Assembly: GCF_900143535.1 (NCBI RefSeq)
Contig: NZ_FRFA01000019.1
Location: forward strand, 1 to 64,000
Source: Tateyamaria sp. Alg231-49
GTDB lineage: Bacteria; Pseudomonadota; Alphaproteobacteria; Rhodobacterales; Rhodobacteraceae
Reading direction: 5' to 3'
Length of the DNA stretch: 64,000 nt
Position numbers and translations under genes: made by a program. The notes beneath the pieces are model-generated. The model had not been told where the DNA came from and made no database searches. It saw only the letters and a list, made by a program, of their open reading frames with translations. The stretch's first letter is position 1, and the number at the start of each line of letters is the position of its first letter. Positions 56,347 through 64,000 of this stretch are shown here, piece by piece.

Positions 56347-57399
56347 ATGAAGAAATTTGCAACACTCACCTCTGCGGCGCTTTTGCTGGCCAGTACGGCC
56401 ATGGCGGATGGACATGTCAAAACAGAATTCAAGATGGCGTGGACCATCTATGTGGGCTGGATGCCATGGGGCTATCTGGAAGACAGCGGCATCATGGACA
56501 AATGGGCCGCCAAATATGAAATCGACGTCGAGATCGTGCAGATCAACGACTATATCGAAGGGATCAACCAGTTCACGGCAGGCGCATTTGATGCAGTAGG
56601 GGCCACCAACATGGACGCGCTGTCGATCCCGGCGGGTGGCGGTGTGGACACCACGACACTGATTGTGGGCGATTATTCAAACGGCAATGACGCGATCATT
56701 ATCAAGGGCGAAGGCGATGTGTCATCGCTCGCGGGGAAAACGGTCAACCTCGTTGAATTGTCTGTATCTCACTACCTTCTGGCCCGCGCCCTTGCCAGCG
56801 CTGGTCTGTCCGAACGTGACCTTGAAGGGCTTGTGAACACTTCGGATGCCGACATGATCGCAGCCTATGCGACGGACGACGTGACACATCTGGTCACATG
56901 GAACCCGATGGCCGCCGAAATCCTTGCCGATCCGGTCGCCAACAGCGTCTATGACAGCTCGGACATTCCCGGCGAAATCGTGGACATCATGTGGGCCAAC
57001 ACCGAAGTGCTGGAAGCCAATCCAGCGTTCGGGAAGGCTGTCGCAGGGGCTTGGTTCGAAGTGATGGAACTGATGGCAGCAGGAGATGAAGAGGTGCTGA
57101 CAGCCATGGCCGAAGCGTCGGGTACCGACCTTGCAGGGTACAAAGCACAGCTTGCCGCGACCGAGATGTTTTATACCCCGGCCGAGGCTGTCGCCTTCAC
57201 CGAATCCGAAGAGCTAAAGACAACGATGGTCAGTGTGGCCGAGTTCCTCTTTGAGAACGGGATACTGGGCGAGGGCGCTCCATCGCCAGACTTTGTTGGT
57301 GTCGAATACCCAGATGGGACGATCACCGGAGATTCCAGCAACGTCAAACTGCGTTTCGACACCACGTATATGCAAATGGCCGCCGACGGCGCGCTGTGA
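56347..57399 (+). CDS. ABC transporter substrate-binding protein, probable guanidine importer
   Basis: The 350-residue protein has a signal peptide (MKKFATLTSAALLLASTAMA) and a nitrate/sulfonate/taurine-type binding domain. The lobe motif is KMAWTIYVGWMPWGYLEDSG, and aromatic residues suitable for cation binding are plentiful. DYIEGINQFTAGAFDAVGAT and the following lobes fit the family. It is the first gene after the guanidine-I riboswitch, so the ligand is probably guanidinium. A GC-rich stem (57408-57435) lies between it and the permease gene. Confidence 0.88.
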   Translation: MKKFATLTSAALLLASTAMADGHVKTEFKMAWTIYVGWMPWGYLEDSGIMDKWAAKYEIDVEIVQINDYIEGINQFTAGAFDAVGATNMDALSIPAGGGVDTTTLIVGDYSNGNDAIIIKGEGDVSSLAGKTVNLVELSVSHYLLARALASAGLSERDLEGLVNTSDADMIAAYATDDVTHLVTWNPMAAEILADPVANSVYDSSDIPGEIVDIMWANTEVLEANPAFGKAVAGAWFEVMELMAAGDEEVLTAMAEASGTDLAGYKAQLAATEMFYTPAEAVAFTESEELKTTMVSVAEFLFENGILGEGAPSPDFVGVEYPDGTITGDSSNVKLRFDTTYMQMAADGAL

Positions 57400-57441
57400 T
57401 GAAAGCTGGCCTGCTACGCGTGGCTGTGGCGGGCCCCTGAT

Positions 57442-58254
57442 ATGCGATTGATCAACATCACTCCTGGCCGAGCACTGACGGCATTCCTCGTGCTGCTGCC
57501 CTTTGCGCTTGTGCTGATCGCCTATGCGATTGGATCGGACATTCGGCTGACGGCGAACCCGTCAGACAAGCTGCTGCCCGCCCTCAGCACCATTGGCGAC
57601 ACAATGGTGCGTCTGACAACCGAAGGCGACAGGCGCACTGGTGATATATTGTTCTGGGTGGACACGTGGGCAAGCCTTAAACGGCTTGGCATTGGGATCG
57701 GAATTTCGGCGGCGCTTGGCCTGCTCTTTGGCTTGGCGATCGGCTTGCTGCCACTGGTGCGCAGCACGCTCAAACAGTTTGTTGCGGTCTTGTCGATGAT
57801 TCCGCCGCTGGCGCTGCTGCCCATTCTTTTCATTGTGTTTGGCCTTGGCGAGCTTTCCAAGGTGGTGCTGATTGTCGTGGGGACGCTGCCCTTTATCATT
57901 CGTGATCTTAGCCAGCGCACCATCGAAATCCCGCAAGAACTGCTGGTCAAGGCACAGACCCTTGGGGCCTCCACATGGGTGATCGCCATCCGCGTGGCCT
58001 TGCCGCAAATCATGCCGCGTCTCATTCAGGCAGTCCGCCTGTCGCTGGGCCCCGCTTGGCTGTTCCTGATCGCGGCCGAGGCCATTGCGTCAGACGCAGG
58101 CCTTGGCTACCGCATCTTTCTGGTGCGCCGCTATCTCGCCATGGATGTGATCCTGACCTACGTGATCTGGATCACACTGTTGCCCTTCCTCATCGGCTGG
58201 GGGCTGCGCTACGCCGCGCGCCGCTTCTTCCCTTGGGCGGAGGAGGGGTTGTGA
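57442..58254 (+). CDS. ABC transporter permease, probable guanidine importer
   Basis: The 270-residue protein has about six membrane helices and a BPD_transp_1 fold. The EAA loop reads TLGASTWVIAIRVALPQIMP. It is of the SsuC/TauC-like branch. Its stop overlaps the ATPase start (GTGA). The position between the riboswitch-controlled binding protein and the ATPase defines the importer; specificity is inferred from that. Confidence 0.92.
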   Translation: MRLINITPGRALTAFLVLLPFALVLIAYAIGSDIRLTANPSDKLLPALSTIGDTMVRLTTEGDRRTGDILFWVDTWASLKRLGIGIGISAALGLLFGLAIGLLPLVRSTLKQFVAVLSMIPPLALLPILFIVFGLGELSKVVLIVVGTLPFIIRDLSQRTIEIPQELLVKAQTLGASTWVIAIRVALPQIMPRLIQAVRLSLGPAWLFLIAAEAIASDAGLGYRIFLVRRYLAMDVILTYVIWITLLPFLIGWGLRYAARRFFPWAEEGL

Positions 58255-59018
58255 GCTTCGTCTCTGTCAAAAACGTATTCCAAACCTATGGCACCCGGCC
58301 CATCATCGAACGGGTAAACGTCGAGGTGGAAGAGGGCGAGTTCATCTCCATCGTTGGGGCGTCTGGCTGTGGTAAGTCCACCTTTCTGCGCCTGCTTTTG
58401 GCGCAAGAACGACCCACACGCGGTGAAATCAGCATTGCTGGCGCGCCGCCGGCGCGCGAACCGGGCCTCGACCGGGGTATCGTCTTTCAGCGCTACTCCG
58501 TTTTCCCTCACATGAGCATCCGCGACAACATTGTGGCCGGCGAGTCGTTTCGCCGGGGGTGGGGCCGGTTCTGGGGCGCAGAGCGCAAGGCGGCACAGGC
58601 CCGCGCGGATGAGACACTGGCGCGGATCGGGTTGGATCATGTGGCCGACCAATACCCGGCAACCTTGTCGGGCGGCATGCAGCAACGCCTTGCCATCGGA
58701 CAGGCCCTTGTTGCACGCCCGCGCGTGCTGCTGCTTGATGAACCCTTTGGCGCGCTGGACCCCGGCACGCGCATCGCCATGCACGATTTTCTGACGGACC
58801 TGCGGGCCGAGACCGGCATGACCGTATTCATGGTCACCCACGATCTGGAAGAAGCGTTCAAGCTGGGCGACCGGGTTCTGGTCTTTGATAAACCCCGCTG
58901 GGACCCGCAGGACCCCAATCTGAACGGGGCCACAATCACCTATGATTTTGACGCCCGCAACGGCGGCATCCCGTTTCAAACCTTGAAGGAGGAAACCCAT
59001 GTTCTTGAAGAACACTGA
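58251..59018 (+). CDS. ABC transporter ATP-binding protein, probable guanidine importer
   Basis: The 255-residue ATPase has Walker A GASGCGKST, Q-loop FQRYSVFPHM, signature LSGGMQQR, Walker B VLLLDEPFGALD and the switch histidine in MVTHDLEE. It starts at GTG inside the permease stop. Downstream, its 3' end overlaps the hydrolase gene by 20 bp. The C-terminal extension after residue 215 (WDPQDPNLNGATITYDFDA) is typical of the guanidine/urea-type transporters. Confidence 0.93.
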   Translation: MSFVSVKNVFQTYGTRPIIERVNVEVEEGEFISIVGASGCGKSTFLRLLLAQERPTRGEISIAGAPPAREPGLDRGIVFQRYSVFPHMSIRDNIVAGESFRRGWGRFWGAERKAAQARADETLARIGLDHVADQYPATLSGGMQQRLAIGQALVARPRVLLLDEPFGALDPGTRIAMHDFLTDLRAETGMTVFMVTHDLEEAFKLGDRVLVFDKPRWDPQDPNLNGATITYDFDARNGGIPFQTLKEETHVLEEH

Positions 59019-60243
59019 GCGGACACGCTCGCACCATCCGCACGATCATTCGAGCACAGAGGCGCGACACCACCACCCGGATCTGACCAAACTGCGCGGT
59101 TGGAAGGCGATGCAGGCCGAGGGCGATTTGCCCGAGACGGGCTGGGATCAGGAGCGCAAATGGGCGTTGCGCATGGGCTTGACCGGTGCGGATAGCATCG
59201 AAGACAAGTCGATCCCAACCTTTGCGCGCGGCGAGTTGCCCCACTACGCAGGCATCAACACTTTTCTGAAAGCGCCTTATGCAGAGGACGTCACCGAGGT
59301 GCAGCACTATGATGCCACCGTGCTGGGTATTCCTTTTGACGGAGGCACGACCTACCGCGCAGGCACGCGGTTCGGCCCGCAGGGCGTGCGCAAAATCTCA
59401 GCGCTTTATACGCCTTACAACTATGAAATGGCGGTGGACCTGCGCGAACAGATGACCCTGTGTGATGCGGGCGATGTGTTCACTATCCCGGCCAATATCG
59501 AAAAGACGTTCGATCAGATCACCCGCGGGGTGAGCCATGTGGCCTCGTCCGGATCGCTGCCCATCATGATCGGCGGGGATCACTCGATTGGGTTCCCGTG
59601 CGTGCGCGGCATAGCGCAGTGCACATCGAAGAAAATCGGGATCATTCACTTTGATCGGCATGCAGATATTCAAGAGAAAGATCTGGATGAGCGCATGCAC
59701 ACAACCCCATGGTTCCATGCGACAAACATGGACAACGTGCCTGCCAAAAACCTTGTGCAGATCGGTATTGGTGGCTGGCAGGTTCCGCGCGAGGCGGTGA
59801 AGGTTGCACGCGAACGCGAGACCAACATCATCACCATGGGTGACATGGAAAAGATGGGCATCGATAAGACCGTCGAGATGGCGCTGGAAATGGCGTGGGA
59901 CGGCGTAGATATGGTGTACCTGTCCTTTGACATCGACAGCATTGATTGCGGATTTGTGCCTAGAACCGGTTGGCCCGAACCGGGTGGCTTCCTACCACGC
60001 GAAGCGCTCGCCTTGGTCTCCAAGGTCGCGGCCGAAGGGATCTGCGGCATGGAACTGGTTGAGGTCGCTCCGCCCTATGACCAATCCGAAATCACCGCCC
60101 TCATGGGCACGCGCGTGATTGTGGATGTTCTGGGCAGTCTCGTTGCAAGCGGCAAGATGGGCGATCACAAGCGTCACATGGACAAGCCCGTCGAAATCCC
60201 CCACGGCGAGTTTGAAGGAAAGCGGTGGTCCAATGCCACATGA
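58999..60243 (+). CDS. gdmH: Guanidine hydrolase-like enzyme (arginase/agmatinase superfamily)
   Basis: The 414-residue enzyme has the ureohydrolase metal-site motifs GGDHS (192-196), FDRHAD (218-223) and SFDIDS (309-314). It departs from agmatinases: FDRHAD replaces FDAHxD, and IDCGFVPRTGWPEPGG follows SFDIDS. These are features of the nickel guanidine hydrolase GdmH (Synechocystis Sll1077 type), which splits guanidine to urea and ammonia. The N-terminal 30 residues are His-rich (RSHHPHDHSST, ARHHHPD), suggesting metal binding. AAGGAGGA precedes the ATG. Its place after a guanidine-I riboswitch and importer strongly supports this over agmatinase. Confidence 0.9.
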   Translation: MFLKNTERTRSHHPHDHSSTEARHHHPDLTKLRGWKAMQAEGDLPETGWDQERKWALRMGLTGADSIEDKSIPTFARGELPHYAGINTFLKAPYAEDVTEVQHYDATVLGIPFDGGTTYRAGTRFGPQGVRKISALYTPYNYEMAVDLREQMTLCDAGDVFTIPANIEKTFDQITRGVSHVASSGSLPIMIGGDHSIGFPCVRGIAQCTSKKIGIIHFDRHADIQEKDLDERMHTTPWFHATNMDNVPAKNLVQIGIGGWQVPREAVKVARERETNIITMGDMEKMGIDKTVEMALEMAWDGVDMVYLSFDIDSIDCGFVPRTGWPEPGGFLPREALALVSKVAAEGICGMELVEVAPPYDQSEITALMGTRVIVDVLGSLVASGKMGDHKRHMDKPVEIPHGEFEGKRWSNAT

Positions 60244-60724
60244 TCACGCGCATGGCGCGCACAGCCATTCCCACGACCATCAGCACCACCATGACTACGG
60301 GCACAGCCACACGCATGGTCCAGGACATAACCACGACCACCCGGATCACATGCATTCCCACATGCATGCTGTTGATGATGCGGCAGAATTACAGGTCCTG
60401 ACCGACCAGTTTATCGACGGCTTCGTGGCTGCCAAGGACAAGATGTCTTACCTGCGTATCGCCGGTGTCCCGCTGGAAATTGACGCCCCCGGCGGCGGTC
60501 CCAAGATGAAACTGGTCGATGTCACTCTGACCACCGAATGGCAGGTGGGCACGGCTTCACCGTCCTTTGGTTCGCGCGAGCTTAGCTACATGCCATATCC
60601 GGGCGAGATGGTGACCGAGCGTACCAATATGGGTCTCATCTACGTCTCGCTCGAGACCAAGCAGGTCACGGACCTGCGAAGCTTTATTCAAAACCACCCT
60701 GCATCCGGAAAGGATTATGTATGA
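60233..60724 (+). CDS. His-rich protein, candidate nickel carrier for the guanidine hydrolase
   Basis: The 163-residue protein has 20 histidines in its first 45 residues (patterns such as HSHSHDHQHHH and HGPGHNHDHPDH). A non-His domain of about 115 residues follows (FIDGFVAAKDKMSYLRIAGV, then KMKLVDVTLTTEWQVG), which I do not recognise. It overlaps the hydrolase gene by 11 bp and the next gene by 4 bp, so it is made with them. Other GdmH enzymes need HypA/HypB-like helpers; none is here, so this may be the local nickel chaperone. A metal store or zinc-binding role is possible. Confidence 0.78.
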   Translation: MPHDHAHGAHSHSHDHQHHHDYGHSHTHGPGHNHDHPDHMHSHMHAVDDAAELQVLTDQFIDGFVAAKDKMSYLRIAGVPLEIDAPGGGPKMKLVDVTLTTEWQVGTASPSFGSRELSYMPYPGEMVTERTNMGLIYVSLETKQVTDLRSFIQNHPASGKDYV

Positions 60725-60918
60725 AACCGATGCTCACTTTGATTGCCGCCGTCGCAACCACACCCGCGCTGGCACACCCTTCTCTGGCGCCGCATGCGCA
60801 TAACGAGGCAACAGCGTTTTCACCGATGGCTGCGATTGTCGCCTTGGCACTGGTCGGGGCCGTCGCGATTGCCGCGCCCCATCTGCGAAACGCTATGATG
60901 CGTGCGACAGCGCGCTAA
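60721..60918 (+). CDS. Small membrane protein at the end of the guanidine operon
   Basis: The 65-residue protein has an N-terminal signal-like segment (MKPMLTLIAAVATTPALA), a short histidine-bearing stretch (HPSLAPHAHNEA), and one membrane helix (MAAIVALALVGAVAIAA). It starts inside the stop of the His-rich protein gene. The spacing of His suggests a metal-facing periplasmic loop. The family is unknown to me. Its 3' end overlaps uxuA, which is convergent, by 26 bp. Confidence 0.68.
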   Translation: MKPMLTLIAAVATTPALAHPSLAPHAHNEATAFSPMAAIVALALVGAVAIAAPHLRNAMMRATAR

Positions 60919-62068
60919 TCACACCGCGTAGTTCGGCCAACCCCCGCAAACGTCCAATCAAAGGATATCCGGGGATCATCTCTTGGCTGAGGTCGGACAG
61001 CATGTGATGCCCATGATCCGGGCGAAAGGGGATCAAATGGTCGGCGCGCCCTTGGGCGCGTCGACGTTTTTGTTCGTCAAGCAAGACCTGCACAAGGGTC
61101 ACCATATCGGTGTCGCCCTCCAGATGCGCGGCCTCTTCAAATGACCCATCGGGGTCCTTGGCGACGTTGCGCAGATGGGCAAAGTGGATGCGATCGGCAA
61201 CTTTGGCTGCGATGGCGGGCACGTCGTTCTTGGGGTTCGCGCCAAGCGAGCCGGAACAGAGCGTGATCCCATTGGCGGGGCTGTCATAGGCGCCAAGCAC
61301 CCAATCCAGATCGTCGCCATCGGACACAATCCGCGGCAGGCCCAGAATGTCCCTGGGTGGGTCATCCGGGTGAACGCACAAACGCATGCCAAGCTCTTCG
61401 GCAGCTGGGATAACTTCATCAAGGAAGCGTTTGTAATTGCTCCGCAATACGTCTCGGTCAATTCCTTCGTAGGCGCTAAGGGCATCGCGTAACCCTGCCA
61501 GGTCATAGCGATCAAATGCGCCGGGCATGCCCGCCATGATCGAGCCGAGCAAGGCTTCGCTATCCGCCTCTGACGCCTGCTGAAACCACACTGCGGCTTT
61601 GGCCCGCACGTCTTCGGGGTAGTCGTCTTCGGCGGCGCTGCGCCCCAGCATATGGATTTCAAACGCGGCCATGCGCGTGGCCTCAAACCGCAGACAGGTC
61701 GCCCCGCCAGCCACTGGAGCGGTCAGGTCGGTCCGCGTCCAATCCAGCAGCGGCATAAAATTGTAGCAGATCGTGTGAACGCCGTTGGCGGCGAGGTTGG
61801 CCATGGATTGCCGATAATTTGCGAAGAGCTTGGAAAGGTCACCATCTCCGCGCTTTATCCGCTCATGCACAGGCAAGCTTTCTACAACGACCCACTCAAA
61901 GCCGGCATCTGTGATATGGGCCTTGCGCGCAGCGATTGTATCCGTGGGCCAGACCTCACCATATGGGATTTCGTGCAGGGCGGTGACGATCCCGGTGGCC
62001 CCAGTCTGCGCGATGTCGCTCAGAGGGATGGTGTCGAGGTCACCGTACCAACGCCAGCTTTCGATCAT
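60893..62068 (-). CDS. uxuA: Mannonate dehydratase
   Basis: UxuA converts D-mannonate to 2-keto-3-deoxygluconate in hexuronate breakdown. The 391-residue protein is of the xylose-isomerase-like TIM-barrel fold, with ESWRWYGDLDTIPLSDIAQT at the N-terminus, the metal-site segment LCVHPDDPPRDILGLPRI and FAHLRNVAKD later. Length and motifs match. Its ATG overlaps the stop of the oxidoreductase gene by 4 bp, so the two are coupled. Confidence 0.95.
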   Translation of the reverse strand: MIESWRWYGDLDTIPLSDIAQTGATGIVTALHEIPYGEVWPTDTIAARKAHITDAGFEWVVVESLPVHERIKRGDGDLSKLFANYRQSMANLAANGVHTICYNFMPLLDWTRTDLTAPVAGGATCLRFEATRMAAFEIHMLGRSAAEDDYPEDVRAKAAVWFQQASEADSEALLGSIMAGMPGAFDRYDLAGLRDALSAYEGIDRDVLRSNYKRFLDEVIPAAEELGMRLCVHPDDPPRDILGLPRIVSDGDDLDWVLGAYDSPANGITLCSGSLGANPKNDVPAIAAKVADRIHFAHLRNVAKDPDGSFEEAAHLEGDTDMVTLVQVLLDEQKRRRAQGRADHLIPFRPDHGHHMLSDLSQEMIPGYPLIGRLRGLAELRGVISALSHAS

Positions 62069-63462
62069 CCGTTGTGCTCCTCAAGGGCCTTGCGTGCACC
62101 GAGTGTCCAAAGGCGCCATGCGGCCTCAGTCACGGGGGTGCGCAGTTGGGTGGCCAGATCTGTGGGAAAAACCTCAGCAACGGAGAGGAGGGCGGCCACC
62201 TTGTCTTCCACACTGTCCTGCGCCGTTGAGATATCAAACAGATGCGCTGCCATCGGGTCGCGCACATCAATAACCTGACCTGCTTCATCGACGCCGCTGA
62301 CGTAGCGCATCCATGCGGCCACACCGAGGCTCAGGGCCTCAATCGAGCGGCCTGCGCTGATGTTGTCGGCAATGGTTCCGAGCAGGCGTTGCGGCAGTTT
62401 CTGACTGCCATCCATCGCGATCTGCCATGTGCGGTGCTGAATCGCGGGATTGGCATAGCGCGCGAACAGCGCGTCCGCATAGGCGTTGAGGTCGACGCCA
62501 TCGGGCGGCGTCACAGCAGGCATAATCTCGGCCCACAGACGGTGCACAAACGCGGCGAACACCGGGTCGGCGACGGTGGCCGCGATGGTGTCATGCCCGG
62601 CGAGGTAACCGGTATAGGCCAGCGCGGAATGGGTCCCGTTCAGCATGCGCAACTTCATCTGCTCGTGGGCGCTCACATCCGCGACCATCTCGGCGCCGGC
62701 TGCCGCCAAATCAGGGCGTGCACCGTTCACAAAGTCATCCTCAATCGCCCATTGAGAAAAGGGTTCGTGCAATACGGGCGCGCCGCCGGGTTTGCCGGTG
62801 CGTTCCGCAATCCGGTCAATGTCAGCCTGCGTGGTTGCTGGCGTGATCCGGTCCACCATGGTCGAGGGAAACCGCCCCTGTTCGGCGACCCAGTCCGCCA
62901 GATCGGGGTCGATCTGGCGCGCCAAATCAAGCACCACGGCGCGCACCAGCTTGCCATTGTCGGGCAGATTGTCACAACTTAGCACGGTAAAGGGCGGATG
63001 CCCGGCCGCGCGGCGCATTTGCAGCGCACGCACCAGAAAGCCGGGGGCAGAGACGGGCCGTGAGTTTTTCAGATCCGCCTGAATATCCGGATGGTCAAGG
63101 TTCAGGGCCCCGGATGCTGGATTATGACAGTACCCTTTTTCTGTGACGGTCAGAGACACGATCTTGATCGCTGGATCAGCCATGGCAGCCAAAACTTGGC
63201 CGGGGTCCTCTGGCGCAACAAGAACATCGTTTAGCACATTGATCTTGCGGATGTCTTCGCCCTCAGGTGCCAGGGTGATCGACGCATAAGACCAGTCGTG
63301 GCTGCGCAAAGCGTCGCGGGTTGCAGGGCTGCGCAAGGACACACCGACAATACCCCAATCCCCACCGGATGCGGCCATGGCGTCGGCCACGTAGACACAG
63401 CCAAACGCGCGGAAAAACGCGCCAAGACCAAGGTGTACGATGCCGGATGCAGGACGGGTCAT
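62065..63462 (-). CDS. uxuB: Fructuronate reductase / mannitol dehydrogenase family
   Basis: The 465-residue NAD(P)-dependent long-chain oxidoreductase has the N-terminal IVHLGLGAFFRAFGCVYVAD and the C-terminal catalytic part with LRMLNGTHSALAYTG and a K-x-x-x-x-N/H motif (KLRMLNGTH). Members include fructuronate reductase (UxuB), tagaturonate reductase and mannitol dehydrogenase. The neighbours uxuA and uxaC make fructuronate reductase the natural choice. It is coupled to uxuA and follows uxaC after 49 bp. Confidence 0.92.
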   Translation of the reverse strand: MTRPASGIVHLGLGAFFRAFGCVYVADAMAASGGDWGIVGVSLRSPATRDALRSHDWSYASITLAPEGEDIRKINVLNDVLVAPEDPGQVLAAMADPAIKIVSLTVTEKGYCHNPASGALNLDHPDIQADLKNSRPVSAPGFLVRALQMRRAAGHPPFTVLSCDNLPDNGKLVRAVVLDLARQIDPDLADWVAEQGRFPSTMVDRITPATTQADIDRIAERTGKPGGAPVLHEPFSQWAIEDDFVNGARPDLAAAGAEMVADVSAHEQMKLRMLNGTHSALAYTGYLAGHDTIAATVADPVFAAFVHRLWAEIMPAVTPPDGVDLNAYADALFARYANPAIQHRTWQIAMDGSQKLPQRLLGTIADNISAGRSIEALSLGVAAWMRYVSGVDEAGQVIDVRDPMAAHLFDISTAQDSVEDKVAALLSVAEVFPTDLATQLRTPVTEAAWRLWTLGARKALEEHNG

Positions 63463-63511
63463 TTCAGCATCACCTGATCGGTGTAAGGGGCGGAAAAATT
63501 TAGGTATTCAG

Positions 63512-64000
63512 TCATAGTTTGTATGCCGTTTTTGCCAATCGATAGGTCAGGTCGTGGGCGACTTCGACTGCTTCTTGGAGGTCCAGTCGTCCGGTTCGCA
63601 CCAATCCGGCCAGAAACGCACAGTCGACACGACGGGCCACATCGTGACGCGCGGGGATTGAACAGAAGGCCCGTGTGTCGTCGTTGAACCCGACGGTGTT
63701 GTAAAAACCCGCCGTTTCGGTCGCCATTTCGCGAAAGCGCAACATGCCCTCATAGCTGTCGTGAAACCACCACGGTGGCCCAAGTTTCAGGGCGGGATAA
63801 ACTCCGGCCAACGGCGCCAATTCACGCGAGTAGGCGGTTTCGTCCAGTGTAAAGATGATCACCGTCAGATCGCTGCGCCCGCCATAAGCGCTGAGCAGTG
63901 GGCGCAGCGCCGTCACGTAATCCGTGCGGGTCGGGATGTCATAGCCCTTGTCGCGTCCAAAGCGCGCAAAGACTTCCCCTGAATGGTTGCGTGCCGAACC
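63512..64000 (-). CDS. uxaC: Glucuronate isomerase, C-terminal part, cut by window edge
   Basis: The last 162 residues are present and the frame runs off the right edge. They include SARNHSGEVFARFGRDKGYD, PPWWFHDSYEGMLRFREM, and FNDDTRAFCSIPARHDVARR, matching the C-terminal barrel part of UxaC, which isomerises glucuronate to fructuronate and galacturonate to tagaturonate. With uxuB and uxuA downstream, it forms the first step of the hexuronate operon. Confidence 0.9.
   Translation of the reverse strand, partial: GSARNHSGEVFARFGRDKGYDIPTRTDYVTALRPLLSAYGGRSDLTVIIFTLDETAYSRELAPLAGVYPALKLGPPWWFHDSYEGMLRFREMATETAGFYNTVGFNDDTRAFCSIPARHDVARRVDCAFLAGLVRTGRLDLQEAVEVAHDLTYRLAKTAYKL

Noticed and set aside
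58999-60243. Agmatinase (SpeB) as the function of the ureohydrolase
   Set aside because: The FDRHAD site, the CGFVPRTGWPEPGG stretch, the long N-terminus and the guanidine-I riboswitch context point to guanidine hydrolase.

Overview
The window reads as chromosomal DNA of a marine alphaproteobacterium of the Rhodobacteraceae (Roseobacter group). This rests on gene content and protein character (fused MrpA/B, DUF2244 protein, RTX/Hint protein, TRAP transporter, paired Lrp regulators beside ilvC, UbiH-type hydroxylase, ACR3, uronate genes). It is an inference from family knowledge; no marker gene was aligned. Most blocks are GC-rich core-like DNA. Looser, AT-richer stretches (about 0.4-4.1 kb, 23.8-28.9 kb, 37.4-40.4 kb and 43.7-46.3 kb) carry degenerate or accessory genes.

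Layout. 0-0.45 kb: the 3' end of an IS3-family transposase abutting a gene remnant. 0.44-2.5 kb: a CIRCE operator, groES, and a groEL broken by one in-frame TAG. 2.7-3.8 kb: small proteins (one frameshifted, one EF-hand, one SPW). 4.1-6.2 kb: ilvC divergent from two overlapping Lrp/AsnC regulators. 6.3-16.1 kb: housekeeping genes (MtfA-like peptidase, class V aminotransferase, YqeY, carA, a glycosyltransferase with a GspE-type N-terminus, GntR/FCD regulator, HAD phosphatase, UbiH-like hydroxylase, DUF2244, a peptidoglycan-binding-domain protein). 16.4-23.6 kb: ctaD, a large PA14/RTX/Hint protein, lipB with a DsbA-like gene, and a second peptidoglycan-binding-domain protein. 23.7 kb: tRNA-Leu(GAG), followed by an island-like segment with a doubly broken zinc-ribbon gene, a DUF1254/DUF1214 protein and an FkbM methyltransferase. 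29.1-32.9 kb: a probable glucosylglycerate module (HAD phosphatase, glycosyltransferase, GH13 sugar phosphorylase). 33.1-43.6 kb: CoA-transferase, FAD monooxygenase, acs, ACR3, a DMT exporter, and a TRAP transporter. 43.7-49.9 kb: small ORFs, a hydrolase-cyclase fusion, a PHP hydrolase, glpD, and a phosphoesterase. 50.1-56.0 kb: a complete mrp antiporter operon. 56.2-60.9 kb: a guanidine operon. 60.9-64.0 kb: hexuronate genes uxuA, uxuB and partial uxaC.

The most notable system is the guanidine operon. A guanidine-I (ykkC) riboswitch with a visible candidate expression platform precedes an ABC importer (binding protein, permease, ATPase). Then come an arginase-superfamily enzyme resembling the nickel guanidine hydrolase GdmH and two unrecognised small proteins. 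One of these begins with 20 histidines in 45 residues; the other is a small membrane protein. No hypA/hypB homologue is present, so the two small proteins are candidates for nickel handling. The operon would import guanidine and hydrolyse it to urea and ammonia.

Decay is a second theme. groEL carries a CAG-to-TAG-type nonsense codon, the island zinc-ribbon gene carries two in-frame stops, and a small protein gene is split at a run of six A. Because many intact genes here end in TAG, stop-codon reassignment is unlikely.
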